From contig JAWWUD010000058.1 of the NCBI GenBank assembly GCA_033964015.1, forward strand, positions 186,001-250,000: 64,000 nucleotides of DNA. Direction: 5' to 3'. This DNA comes from Scolanthus callimorphus (Eukaryota > Cnidaria > Anthozoa > Actiniaria > Edwardsiidae). The notes under the pieces are model-generated. The model made no database searches. It was not told the DNA's origin and saw only the letters and a program-made list of their open reading frames with translations. The position numbers and the translations under genes were made by a program. This document shows, piece by piece, positions 21,131 through 34,700 of the stretch. The first letter of the stretch is position 1; every line of letters starts with the position of its first letter.

Positions 21131-21469
21131 ATGTTACGTACGGCATGCACCCCACATCAATGCAGCATCAATCGCATCATGACGTATCAGTCGACCGTGG
21201 AACAATGGGAATTTTTCTAATGTTTTGCGCTCAACTGATACGTCTAACTGTGGAAGAGAGGCCGCAATATTGAAAGCACACAGCGGAGTATCTTATTTAT
21301 CCTTCTTTAGAGTTCCTCATTGATATCTCTTATCTAGTGTCATATCACATACGTCATTATTAGTGTATCAAAGTCACATGCATGTCATTATGTACCACAA
21401 CTTATCCAACGAACGTATACCAACAACGGGCTGAGTCTGTTGAGTCGGCAACCCTTGCATTTTCTGCCC

Positions 21470-21620
21470 GTCGACGCCCTTCAAATTGATCGCGTGATCG
21501 CTTTTATGTACCACGTGATGCGTTGTTTATGTACCACGTGATCAATACTTTTGGGAGTTAACGTCGTACCACACTTTTTGAAAAAAAAAACATTCCTGCA
21601 CGGCCCGAAGGGCCGAAAAA
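21470..21620. repeat. TGTACCACGTGAT repeat, partial copy
   Basis: Contains TTCAAATTGATCGCGTGATC and repeated ATGTACCACGTGAT, shared with the element at 24541-24775. Confidence 0.6.
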
Positions 21621-22104
21621 AAATTCCTACACAGCAAAATGGTGACGAAAACCCTTCTTTCTTATTGGAAAAAAATTTCAACGCATAACAGAGGTAAAAA
21701 AAATATTGCACTGACAAAAACTAGCACACCCCCTACCCTCCCTCAAAAGTTAAATGGTCGGCCCCTTAGTTCCTTAGTCGCATTAATGAATTTAATTGAT
21801 CAATTAAATTCGCCTGTGCGACGTATAAAATGCAGGTTCGTTTTATACGACGAATAAAATAGAGCGAAGACGTATTACAGACGTTGTATACGTCTCGAGT
21901 TGACGATACAACGTCTAAATTTAATTAATTTTCGACCATTCCTTAATCCAAATAAAAAGATACATCAGTAAATTTATATGTCGCATTTCAGACAAATTTA
22001 ATTGCGATAATTAAATTGGTCTGAATTAAATTCCTTCGAAATGCGAAGTACTCTAATAAACAATGGAGTTATAACTCCAATGAATAACGCCGCTGACCGC
22101 TAAT

Positions 22105-22112
22105 ATGCAAAT
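22105..22112 (+). promoter_or_regulatory. Octamer motif ATGCAAAT
   Basis: Perfect POU-factor octamer about 35 bp upstream of the TATA-like box of GCLC. Function is inference. Confidence 0.35.
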
Positions 22113-22140
22113 TTAGAGCTGACCGCGCTGCCCTGGGATC

Positions 22141-22147
22141 TATAAAG
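22141..22147 (+). promoter_or_regulatory. TATA-like box of GCLC
   Basis: TATAAAG about 500 bp upstream of the ATG. With a likely 5' UTR intron (donor at 22280, acceptor ending 22617), transcription starting near 22170 would give a leader of roughly 130 nt. A 4-codon upstream frame (ATG at 22225, stop at 22239) lies in that leader. Confidence 0.4.
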
Positions 22148-22279
22148 CGACGAATTCTTCGAGCCGTCGTGTACCGTCGTGGTCACGTAAGTTGGCGAGA
22201 AAGAAGCACAGAAATCTAGCGAAAATGGCCACTAAATAGCTCCAGAATCAAGGACACCAGCCCTGAGATATCGCCCTAA

Positions 22280-22617
22280 GTGAGTAAGTCTTGTGTTTGG
22301 CTAGTGATGCGATAGTGACGTTAGTTCGCATGCAGTGAATGGGAGATTCGGATAGGCTACCGGTATGACACCTACCAGCTTGCACAATGACCCGGCACTA
22401 AACTGTAAACACACTGAAATACACACACATCTACATACTGGGCTTTGTAATTCTAGCGAATACAAACATTATATCGCCTTAAGGATATCTATTGTTTTCG
22501 TACCGGCGTTGAAGGAATTGATTGTCGTTGTGAGTGGTCTGAATTCTTGCTGAGTCACAAAGCGGTAAAAGTGTAGTGTGAATTCGACTGAAGTCTCCTT
22601 GTCACTTTTATTTGTAG
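22280..22617 (+). other. GCLC: Probable GCLC 5' UTR intron
   Basis: Starts GTGAGTAAG and ends with TTTTATTTGTAG, 25 nt before the ATG. Holds the antioxidant response element. Confidence 0.4.
22548..22558 (-). promoter_or_regulatory. Antioxidant response element (NRF2/CNC-Maf site)
   Basis: Reads GTGACTCAGCA on the minus strand, a full match to RTGACNNNGC with the TCA core preferred by CNC-Maf dimers. It is 85 bp upstream of the GCLC ATG. GCLC is a classical NRF2 target in vertebrates, so the placement is meaningful. Confidence 0.6.
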
Positions 22618-22642
22618 ATTTCCAAACGTAATATAGATTGGG

Positions 22643-22792
22643 ATGGGTTTGTTATCGCTTGGCTCACCGCTCTCCTGGTCCGAGACAAAGGAATATGCCG
22701 ATCACGTTAGGCAACACGGAATCATACAGTTCTTGCACATCTACAATCGACTGAAAACGCGACAAGATGATGTTCTCAAATGGGGAGACGAG
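22643..22792 (+). CDS. GCLC: GCLC exon 1
   Basis: ATG to ...WGDE, donor GACGAG|GTGAGT, phase 0. The start [12 protein letters not shown] is the conserved GCLC N terminus. Confidence 0.97.
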
Positions 22793-25700
22793 GTGAGTAC
22801 TTTTTGCTTATCCCTATTGTGTTACTAAATACTCAATTAGTGCACATAAAGTGTGTCCCCTGCCCAAAATGTATACATATTCATATTGTAAACGGTCTAG
22901 ACTTACAAAGTAAACGCCAAAATTTGAGTAGTTTTGTTTGTGGTGTTTTAATTTTATTAATTTTTTAAAAACTCTCAAACTTGAGTGCCTATATTAATTC
23001 ATGAAGTACAAATAACTTACAGACACAATATCATGTCTGAATGCAAAAAAAACCCTTAAAACTGCAAAGGTGTGGAAATTAGACTGCATGTTGATAACAG
23101 CCTTTAGCCTATTCTAATATTCCTCTAGCCCCTAAAGCACTCCAAGTTTATCAAAAGAAAGTTGCTGAAATTATTGTTTTGTACTTGTGAAACTTAGCTT
23201 GTGTAACCTCAATAATACCATGCAAATTATTTATTATTTGTTTTTGAACATCTCAGGTACCATAATAATCTCTAGGGAGTCCACTACACTGGCTAGATCA
23301 GATAGAGTAATTTGGTTATTGTATCGGTGCTTGTGTGTATATAGTCCATTAGCCAGACAGTGAAACCCTCCCCCCCTTGGGTATTTTGGGAGACATATAT
23401 GGACTGAAAGCCCTACCCATGGGTAGTTCAAAAATGGATGTCTGCACTGGATTCGTTGGTGGGCGTGGCTATGCAGCGTCGTTTCTTGTTTAGAGCCAAA
23501 AACCACAGGGTACCCGCGAGATCTCAAGGTCCCCTTCCTGAAATGCACCTGAGCCATGACCTACAGGGTCAGTGGTGATACAGTGTCACTCAGCGTCCAT
23601 ACGAAAGCCTGGTAATTGGCTCTTCTTATGTGCCTCCATTGGCTTTCACGACAAGTGGGAAGAATGCTCAAGTCAGCTCCATCATAGCTTGTTAGCAATC
23701 TGCCTGACCTCGGGCGAAAATGGTAAATGAAATGGTTATACATCAAAGTGTTGATATCCTGAGACTTGTCACCATCAATCAAACAGGTGAACCTCTCTAA
23801 CTCCTCCTAAAAAGTATGGTCCAAGTCTGGAGATGTTCCTAAAGCTTGAAATCTCTGTATGTACCTCGGATGTTTCTTCAATAGCTTCAAAGGGCTTGAC
23901 TTTGCCTCTTCTCACAAACGCACTTGTGGAATCGCAGCCTCAGAATGCGTGCAGGCCAACAAGAGCGAGACTCAAGTCGCCCCCAAGGGCGCTTGAAACA
24001 GTTTTGACATTTATCAGACGGCACTTGTTGCCTGTACCGGTGTGAAACAAAAGTGTTGAGCCAATGTCGGGCACAAAATAGAGAAGTCAAATGAACACAT
24101 CGGTATCGGGGGATCGCATCGTAATAACTGACTCCATGGGTGAGCTCATTGCAAAATGCTTACAGCGCAAGATTGCCCTTGTGTCAGCTTCCTCCTGTGA
24201 AGAGACACGTTCTGGGATGTCATGGGATGTCACATTCGCGTTGCGATTCCACAAGTGCGTTTGTAAGAAGAGGCAAAGTCAAGCCCTTGAAGCTATTGAA
24301 GAAACATCCGAGGTACATACAGAGGTACCCTGTGGTTTTTGGCTCTAAACAAGAAACGACGCCGCAGAGCCACACCCACCAACGAATCCAGTGCAGACAT
24401 CCATTTTTGAACTACCCATTGGTAGGGCTTTCAGTCGATATATGTCTCTCAAAATACCCAAGGGGGGGAGGGTTTCACTGTCTGGCTCATAGACTAATAG
24501 ATTATAGACTATGCATCTCAGTAGACCAGTGCAACCCTCGCTTTTTTGGTCTGCCAGTGGCTGCTTCAAATTGATCATGTGATCACTTTTTATGTACCAC
24601 ATAATGCATTTTTTATGTACCACGTGATAAAGACTTTTTGCCGTTAACTTTGTGTAAGAGCAATGAAAATGGATGCTAAAAAAGTATTGATCATGTGGTA
24701 CATAAACAATGCATCAAGTAGTACATAAAAAATGATTAAGCAGTCACTGGTGGGTTGAAAGAACCAAAAATTCCACCCCTTAGAAATACTTGCTATTGAA
24801 ATTCAGAACTTTTCTTTTTATACCTCTGTTACGCTTGCTGATTTTCACTAATGCTTATGCAAATGAGAAAAATTATGAACACTGACGTCACAAAATAATC
24901 GCCTATAGGGTGTACCCCCAAGGGTATAACTTCAAACAAATGATTTTACAGTTGAAATGTCTTTTGTATGATAACTAGTGCCTTGTAAAGACTTATTTCA
25001 TTCACAAAAATAACTTGCATCACAAGGCAGTGTTTTTTTTTCATTTCATATCTCCCCTCCGCCAGTGGGTTTCCAAATCTCACATTTTTTTATCATTGAT
25101 TTTCATGCAGTATGTTAAATTTGTCTTTCAGATTGAGTATACCCTAGTTAAATTTGACCATGATAGCAAGAAAGCATATGTGAATCTCAAGGCTACAGAG
25201 TATTTGGATATTTTGCAAGTTGAGGAGAACACAAATCCTGGGTAAGAAACTGGCAATGATGTAGCTCATAATCACTTTGAATATGCCACTTTTTCAGTCA
25301 AATGTCTTTGCAATTTTGTAAACAAGTCTGCTTTAAAGATTGTTTGCATCCCAGTCATGCTTTGTTCATTCACCCTTGTAGCAAAATTTTAAATTAAACA
25401 AGAGGTACACTTACCTTGCAGGATAATTGTAATTCTCCGAGTCCATACGAAGCAATTATGACGTCATAATGCGATCCCTTATCGCGCATGCGCAGCAGAC
25501 CACTCTTTAAAGTCAATTGTTATGTAAATCAGATACTCGTATAAAACACCACCGTTGGCAGGAATCGTCCTCTTTCTTTGAGTGCACACAGTAAACAAAG
25601 CGAAGAATAAAAATAACATACCTTTTTGGCACATTCATAAAGGGTGGGCCCATCAAGGGTGGGACCGATGTCATAATTGCTTCGTATGGACTCGGAGAAT

Positions 25701-28700
25701 TACAATTATCCTGCAAGGTAAGTGTACCTCTTGTTTAATTTAAAATTCTCCTCATCCATACTCCGCATTATGACGTCATAATGCGCTATTCAAAGCAATG
25801 TGACAAAAAGTGTAGAAGTGATATTTTATTTACTTGTATTATCACAACAAAATTATTTCGCCCATAGAGGAACCATGAGGAATTTCCCTTTTATAAAACT
25901 TAGAGAAAGTTCTCTCATTTGACCAATTGGCTAAAGCCAAAATATCCTTTATAGAGGCACCACTAAGAAACGCCTTTGAAGTGGCTGCTGATCTTGTGCT
26001 ATGGGCTTTAAAAACATTTACATCAATACCAGATTTTTCGAGCGTGGACTTTACCCACCTCGCTAAAGTGCTGGTGGAAATGCCTTTATGGGGCTTACAA
26101 TACGAGACAAATAATTGTTTAGTATCGCCACGGAGGTTCTCCGTCCTCTTAATATATTCTATCAAATGTGTTCGAGGGCAGATTGCCCTATCATTTATCA
26201 TCTCTGGAACCACAACTTTAATAGAATGGTTCCCGGGTCTAGATGTTTTCAATCGATTATTAACAACAAAGACAACTTTATCATTTTCAATGCACATGTG
26301 ATCAATATCAAGCACTTGTAGTGTCTGGCCTCTTTGTGCTGAAGCCAAGGCAATGAGTGTAACTATCTTACAACTCAAGTCTTTAAGTGAAATTGATTCT
26401 AAAGGAAACAAAGTCCTGAGATACTTGGTAACCATGGCAACGTCCCAAGTATGAGTGTATCGTGGAAGGGGAGGCTTTGAGATGTAAAGTCCCCTCATAA
26501 ATCTTGATACGAGATGATCTGTAGCTAGATCCCGACCTGTGACCGACTTAATTGTAATTGAAACTGCTGATCTATATGTATTGACTGTACTATACGCTTT
26601 GCCTTCCTGGAAAGTGTCCAGTAAAAAGTCAATAAATAGGGTCACAGGCGCCTGAAGAGGATCAGCCTTGAATTTGTTACACCAGCCAACCCATTTGGCC
26701 CACGGACGGTTGTATTGCTTTTGAGTACCTTCAGTCCACGATTTGAGGATGATTTCGGAAGCCCCTTCTGAAACTCCTCGATCTTTGAGTCCTTTCCTGA
26801 TACAAGCCAGGCGGCTAGCTGCATCTTTTCGCGGAGAGGGTGTCGAGCACTGTTGTGGGGTAGAGTTAAAATGTTGTCCCACCTCGGCAAGAGTAGAGGC
26901 CGTTCCACTAGAAGGCTCAAGACTGTCGGGAACCACACCTGCGTAGTCCAAACAGGGGCTATCAACATTATGCAAGCTTGGTCTTGTTGGACCTTTGATA
27001 GTACCTTTGGTATGAGACTGAATGGAGGGAAAGCATAATAAATACCATCACTCCAAGACAACGTAAAAGCGTCTGTGGCTACTGCCTCTGGGTCGGGTTG
27101 CCAAGAAACAAAACGTTCGCACTTACTATTCAAACGTGTTGCAAAAAGATCTAGGGTGGGGTTTATAAGTAGCCGTTGGGTGGCCCACTGATATACAAAC
27201 AGTTCTGTATTTAAATCCGAAGCTTGTGTTTTAATCCGTAGTAGCTTGTTTTCTCCATACGAGACGGGGTTTTGCGTATTTCTATGGACGCGTGAAAAAA
27301 AGACGCGTTTTTCCCAGTTCTTGGGGATCAGAAATGACACTTGACCTTAAATCCCTAGTTATTATGTGTTAGCGCTATCTTCTACAATCGACTGTGAAAA
27401 AATCTGAGTTTTCCCTGTTGATCGGGAAAATGTTTTCCCTGTTGATCGGGAAAATATCATGTATCAAGTTTCATGTATCAGAACACCGCACACACCGCAG
27501 TATCAACCACGCGTCTTTATGAGCAAGAGACAAGCTTATGAGAGTTCGCCATAATTCTATTGATTGTATGAAACTATAACCAGTACCAGATGATTCGGAG
27601 ATTTCAGAAGATACAGTACCATCAAATAGCCGAAATCTGCGCATTTACCGGTTCGGAGCAATAAATATATTCCCGCAATAGCCGTTTTAATTAGAAACGT
27701 ATTCCAATATATTCTTTCCTTGGGACCTACACGGCAATTAAACATAAACTTTAACACTAGCCATGTAAATAAGTGTTTCAGTTCTAAATTTCTCAATGCG
27801 TAATGGTCTTCGTGTTACAAATAGTAAAGTTAGCATTGCCCTTGTGAGTCAAGGAGGTGAGCATAGTAAATTTTTCATGTTATAGGTACCTGCATCATAT
27901 GCCACAAGTTGCTGCGAAAAACTATTAAAAAGTCCCGATGATCTGGAGATTGAATAACGTGTGTATAGACTTGAGACACTTGAGAAACCCTCGGAATTTT
28001 TTTCGTATCTTTTTCAGAGCAAGACAAGCTTGTGTGAGGTCGCTATACATAATTCTTATTGATCGCGAGAAACTAACAAAGTCCGCTAGTGATTCGGAGA
28101 TTCCAGAAGATGCCCATGAAATACCCGAAATCATCGAATTTATAGCGTCAGAGCAATAAACTATGAATGTTTTCAATTATTCTTTCTTTAGTAGTACCTA
28201 TACGGCAATTAAACAAACTTTAACCATGTGAAATAAATGCCCCAGTTAAAAATTTCTCAATGCGTAATGGTATTCATATTACAAAATATTAAAGTTAGCA
28301 TTGTGAGACAAGGATGCGAGCATAGCAAATTTTTCATGTTGTTAGGTTGACCTGCATCATATGCCAATACAAGTTGGCTGTGAAAAACTAATAAAAAGTC
28401 CCGATGATCTGGAGATTGAATAGTGTGTATCGACTTACACGCAACACTTGAGATAGCCCATGGGGCAGAATGAGTGGACATGTCGATATGATTATCTCAC
28501 GCTCTGTGCCCGCGAACTTCGATTCAATGCTCGTGAAATACAAAAGGAAACGCGTGAAAACAGCTCACTTCGATGGGTAAAGTAAACATTTTCTCAAAAT
28601 CAAGAGTCTAACTAAAAAATGTAACGGCGGATTTCGATAGCCAAAACGTTGATCTACAAATCTATATCTTCCGTTGAGCATTTTAGGACAAATTGGACTG

Positions 28701-31700
28701 CGCAGCTTAAAGATAGTGTATTTTTGAGTCCATTTTGTGTGAGATCGTAGTTTCAAAGTAGATTTGTGCAAAACTTTCAATAAACTTCGAAAAATGTAAC
28801 GCCGGTAAAGGCTTCTTCTTGCTGTATATTCAATTATTACATGATTGACACCTTTTCTATTGTTGTTCAAGACCCTTTATTTTACTTAAATCCCTATGAA
28901 TTAATTACATTCTTAAAGAACGGGGAGGGCTTGAAGTTTCAGCAGGGAAGATTGGGGCTATTATCGAATAATTAGTCATAAATGACCCGCATTATAAATG
29001 CGCGGGTCTTTATGGAACAATTGATTCTCATAAATGACCCGGCGCATTTATAATGAGGAACAATTATGACTAATTAGACAAATAAAGCCCCACCCTTCCG
29101 ATGCTGAAACACATTTACAGCTAAATGATAAATACTACAAAATTGTTTGCTAGGTTAAATTGAAAATAAATATATATTTGAACAAAAAACGTAATTACTA
29201 GCTTTAACTGAATAGTGTGTCTCTAAATTGCAAATTGGCGATTCTTTCTACTTTTCTACTAAATTTAACTATAATTAATATGGAATAAGTAGATGTTATA
29301 GGTAACCTTGCTAGCCGGTTCCATTTCTGCTTCACGCTCAAACAAACTGTGAAAGAAATAGAAATAAAAATAATTTAGAACATTGAGCTCATAAGAATAC
29401 ATTTGCACAACACATTTTAAATTTCTTTCGTCAATACATTTTACCAGTTTGTCAAATTTAGGATGGACCTCGTACGTCGCAGCGTCAACGGCACACAGGT
29501 CTAATACGTTCAAGTTAGTCATGCAATTAAATTCACCAGACCGGTCCATTTCAACTGTTATAATAAAACGAATTACTATAAATAAGAACTTTAATTAAAC
29601 TTACCACGTCGTTCTCAATCGCCAACTACAGGACACTTTGAAATGTATTATCTCTTGAACAGCTTAAAACCACACAGTGAGTGCCGAGTTCTTCACGCGC
29701 ATAATGCACCCTTTTAGTCCTGAGACCTCAAGCGTTGTTTTTTCCTCCGAAACTCGTTCTCAGTCGCCAACTTAGAACTACTAGTTTAGCACTCAAGCAC
29801 TGACTCCTACAAAATGACGACCTAAAATCGCGAAAAACAGGTGTTTTGATTTCTTTTGTTGTTTGGTACAAAAAGAAGTACTTCCATTGGTCGTTTAAAA
29901 ATGAATGCATGAAAGCTTTAATTTAATGAAACGGGGGCTTTAGAATGCAAACAAATCTATTGTGAAAGGCACCTTCTCTGCAGTGAAATTGCCACGCGCA
30001 AAATACACGTTATTATGACAAGTTGAAAAGAATAAAGACATTCAAGGCATCACAGATTTCCCAGCCAACACTGACGACAATAGCTTTCAAAATATTTTTC
30101 ATCCTTTTGTTCCGATACGACTTAAACCTCAGGGGATATCCCTCTACTGGAAAAAATAAAGATCCCTGGTTGATTTATATGGTTAAAAATCGCTTATTTG
30201 ACGAAGTATTTTCGATTATTTAATTGAAGTGCGCTCCACCTGATAGTAAAATCACCTTAGATCATGTAATAAGTCAGTTAAATACCTCGGTCTTCGGCAA
30301 TATGGCATATAAATACCTCGGGCCTACGGCCCTCGGTATTTATATGCCATATTGCCTCAGCCCTCGGTATTTAACTCTTACTTATAAGACCAAAGATTGA
30401 ACTTGGAAGTTTTATGTCGAGTGCGCAAGTTAGTTTGTTTACCAGTAATGAGCTATTTCCCTAATTGATATGCATCTCGACGGGAAATTTTAAGCTGATT
30501 CGTATTCACATCGGAAAGCTCGATTCATTACCTTTTTTACTTCCATGGGGGGAACTAACTTTTTAAGCTCCACCCTCTAAGCTCTGAAAGACGGTACTTA
30601 CAAATCCCTAATAAAGCCTAGTCGATTTACTGGCGGGATTTTTGTCATAATCCTATGTTGGAAAGCGCATCGGTTGAACTTTGGTATAACAAGACTGCTC
30701 GATTTAATGATTTACAATCTGATAGTGTACGTCCTGTAAAAACAAGTGACATACTAATTTCTAGAGCATCGCGAACTCATACTCGGTATTTTTTTATGTA
30801 TCTTTAATAAACCAAGACAAGCTTGTTTTATTCTATAAAATTCTAATAAAGTCCAGTGAGCTGGGGGTTTATATAGACGATACCGGGTAAATCAATAAAC
30901 TATTAACCTATCTCTAAATGACATTCTTTCTATACTGATGCGTTATAATCAAATGTATCACTCTATAACCCGGGCATGAAATACCTTTCTCTCTGTTTGT
31001 CTTCCATTTTATTGGGTCCTTTCTCTCTATTTGTCTTCTATAACCCGAGCACTAATGGAGGTGAAACACACTGAAATATACCCGATCGGAAACTGAACTT
31101 TGATCGCCTGGCGCTAGAGCTTTACCTGCGATCGACTGATCGATAAATCCTCGAAATAAAAGTAAAATGTATCTAGATAGTGGAGTGCTCGACGGAAGGC
31201 AGAGCTTAAACTCTCTGTAGACAGTGTTTTGTTTCCTTGTGTGTAAAAATGAGGCGTCTGACTTGTAAACATTGCAAGAAATTTAATAAATTGCAGTAGC
31301 TTTGTTGCTTGTTTTGGTTGAATATTCTAGCTGTGCAGCTATTTTCTTGATTCAGTTTGGACATGTTCCAGTTAAATATTAATAACAGCTTTGTAAGTTA
31401 AAAAAAACATGTAGAAACGAAAAAGCTGAATCCTTTCCGTTATTGTTATTTTGCAATGCAGCTCTCAAAACAGGACACGATCCGAGATATTTCAAAATAT
31501 CAAAACATCTTGTAAACGTTTAACCCTAGCAAATGTCTACTGCATTACAGGGCAGTGGTTGTAGAGTGGAGTGACACAAACAGTACCAGATTTTATACCT
31601 GAACGTCATTTTTAAAATATCATTATAAAAGGAAAAGGTACTTACCCTGCATGCCGGTCCTGCTGGAAGTTTCGCAACTTCCACGAGTCTGCTACAAGAA

Positions 31701-34700
31701 GCTTCATTGATGCGCTGAGGAGGGCCATCTCTACTGTATCTTCGAGCTAGATGTCCCATATATGTTTAACAGTTCAACAGTATTTGTACATGCCTAACGT
31801 AGACTGGTACAAACTGTGTAAATGGAATATAATTGTTGATGTTATTAAACAAATTTGCTCATATAGCTCTCCGTAATGTTGACTATAAGTGGGCGATATA
31901 AAGTACTGGTAAAAGTGTGCTTCGGTTTTCAGAGTTCATGGTGAAATAAACAGAACGATATAGTCCGTAATGTAGGGATAGTCTAGGGGTAGCACATATG
32001 GAGCCTTAGAATTACATTTGAGGCTATGTATGCAGGCCTTGCATTTATCAACAAATATGCATTATTGCTACGCGTCCTCAAACTTACTCACTGTTGCGAT
32101 TGAGGATTCTCAGCAAAGGAATTGTAATGTCAATTTTCTAGTCCAGAAAGCCAAAGGATAGCTTACAATTATTCTGATTGTTGACCCAGGGAAGTAGCCG
32201 AATCCAACGTTTTGGTTTAATTGACGGCTAAAAGTCGCCAATCGCCCATTTGAGGTCGCGGTGGTTTGAAACGAGTATAAGTTTTATGTTAGGGGTCATT
32301 TCATTTAATACCTGGGTAGCCCGAAAAATAACGCTTTCATAATTCTCTCCAAGCCGGTTAATCATTCAAAGCCAAATGTCAAATGGATTATGGAAAGATT
32401 TCAATATTAGGGGTAGCACCCACATAATAAAGTGATTAAGTGAAGTTGCCGACAAAAAGATCCCACGTAGCAACTTGGCGCGTGATTACAATCAATTACT
32501 GACCTTAGAAAATATCGTGTCTCATAACTTTGTAAGCGGAATCCATTTCGAACCGCACTTTTATAAATTCCTTCTACTCCGGTAAACATTTCTCAGCCAA
32601 TTATCAACAATACGTACTCTCCTCTAATTATGAAGAGAGTACATAGAACGGCGGGCCAAAGGAACGTAATTAAACCCAACAGGAATTCTCCCTTTGTTAA
32701 CCCTTGACGTGTTGACAGGTCAGCCGTCAGAGTTGGTTTCATTTTTTATAAACATTTTATTATAGACCCGTAACAAATGCCGTGATTACCGTGAACCAAG
32801 CGACAGGGATGATATTCTGCATCTTTTGTAGAAGATACTGAAGTAGGAGAGTAAGAACGGCCCAGTACTTTTCCATCAGCTCCTTCAAAGCATTAATATG
32901 TCATCTAAATGATCATGCATGCTGTCGCTGTAATCGATAAAAGCGACCACTTGTTAAATTTCCCAATTGGCTAGTTTGTTTATGTACAAGAGGACTGCGT
33001 CTTTAATGAATGCCTCCGATTATGCGAAGTTGACTAAACGTTTTGGTTGGCAACAAAATAATACACTTAATTGCCATCTGGAAGCGAGGAAGGGAGGATG
33101 GGGCCGAATGAATGGGATAAATGCCTGCTGCTGAGGCTGCTTACGAGAACAGTAACAAATTGACAATTGCAAGGCCCAAAAAAGGTTTAAAAGGTCTCCC
33201 AACGTCTCATAGACAAATGCCCCGTCCCTATCAATAAAAGCTTTCACATTTTACGGTAATATGATATGTAGTTTAGGTAGTTTTTAGTGTCAACACTGAG
33301 GTAAAACATCCCCCCCTCCAGATAGCTCGATAGCATAGATTGAGTTTTTATTAAAAAAAAGTGTTAAAAAAGATTTACATTGGCATAAATAAAATAGATT
33401 CAAAAGAAGAATACACCAATATGTTGTCTAATTTCGAGTGTTTATTTTCACTTCATATTTTTTTCAAAAAGAGCCAGGCTCAAAGGCTTCGCCATGAAGG
33501 GGGTACTTTTGCAAAGAAGCTGTTCTCGTTCTCTTTGAGCCTCCGGTTCAGACAATTAGCTTCTAGGCTAGGGATAAGGGAACGAGGAAGAAGGCGGAGG
33601 GACTTTTGGGGAGGAGGGACTTCTAGCTGTGACCTTGAACACAAGGCGCCCTCCGACCTGCCCACTGAAAACTACGTGTCTGTCTTATCTACTTTAATTT
33701 CCTGTGTAATGTATTTGCGAAATTCGCATTAGCAAACATTCCAAACACCTCAGCCCGTGGAATAATGGCCCTATAGCCTTCATTCTACTTTCTCGATTTT
33801 TTTCTTGTTGTTCACTTGCAACTTTGTATTGTATAGGTTTAAATCGCTGGTTTAAACCGATTAGCTCGTGAGTTTGTATGTACCACTTCAGTGTGCCATA
33901 CATGTGGTCACGTTATGATACTGCATTTAACTTCAACTTCAATTCAACTTCAACGCGAATGTGCACCGGGCTTTACTATCATACGTAATATCTGCCAGAT
34001 CTGCTAGTTCTGCAGTGTGCATGCAATAGTTATTTATAGGACCTGGCACGCACACCCTCACGGGGTATGGCGTGACTCGCGAGTCTCGGTCTCACAATAA
34101 ATAAGATCGGGATGGATTACATGATAAAGTACAATTCGCTATGCTCTATAGCAGCGCAACATGTCATAGCATCAGGAATTTGCATTGCTATGGTGTGACT
34201 GAAACGCCGGCTAATGGTGCACGTGCATCTAGCATCGACAATCTCCCTTCACGGCGAACTGCAATTAGAAAGAATTAATTTCTTGCCTTCAGTATCTTCT
34301 TCAAAAATATGCAGAATATCATCCCTGACACTTGGTTCCCGGTAATCACGCATTTGTTACGGGTCTATTATAAAATGTTTATAAAAATAAAACCAACTCT
34401 GACGGCTGACCTGTCAACACGTCAAAGGTTAACAAAGGGAGAATTCCTGTTGGGTTTAATTACGTTCCTTTGGCCCGCAGTTCCATGAGTAGAGTACGTA
34501 AATATGGGAGAGTACTACGTAAATCTTTGACAATTGACAATTTTTATCGAGTAGAAGGAGTAGAAGGAATTGCTGAAAGTATGGTTCGAAATGGATTCCG
34601 CTTACAAAGTTATGAGACACGATATTTTCTAAGGTCAGTAATTGATTGCAATCACGCGCCAAGTTGTTACGCGGGACTTCACTTCACCTATTATGTGGAT

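Noticed and set aside
26743..27038. Plus-strand frames inside the recombinase region
   Set aside because: Shadows of the DIRS genes on the minus strand.
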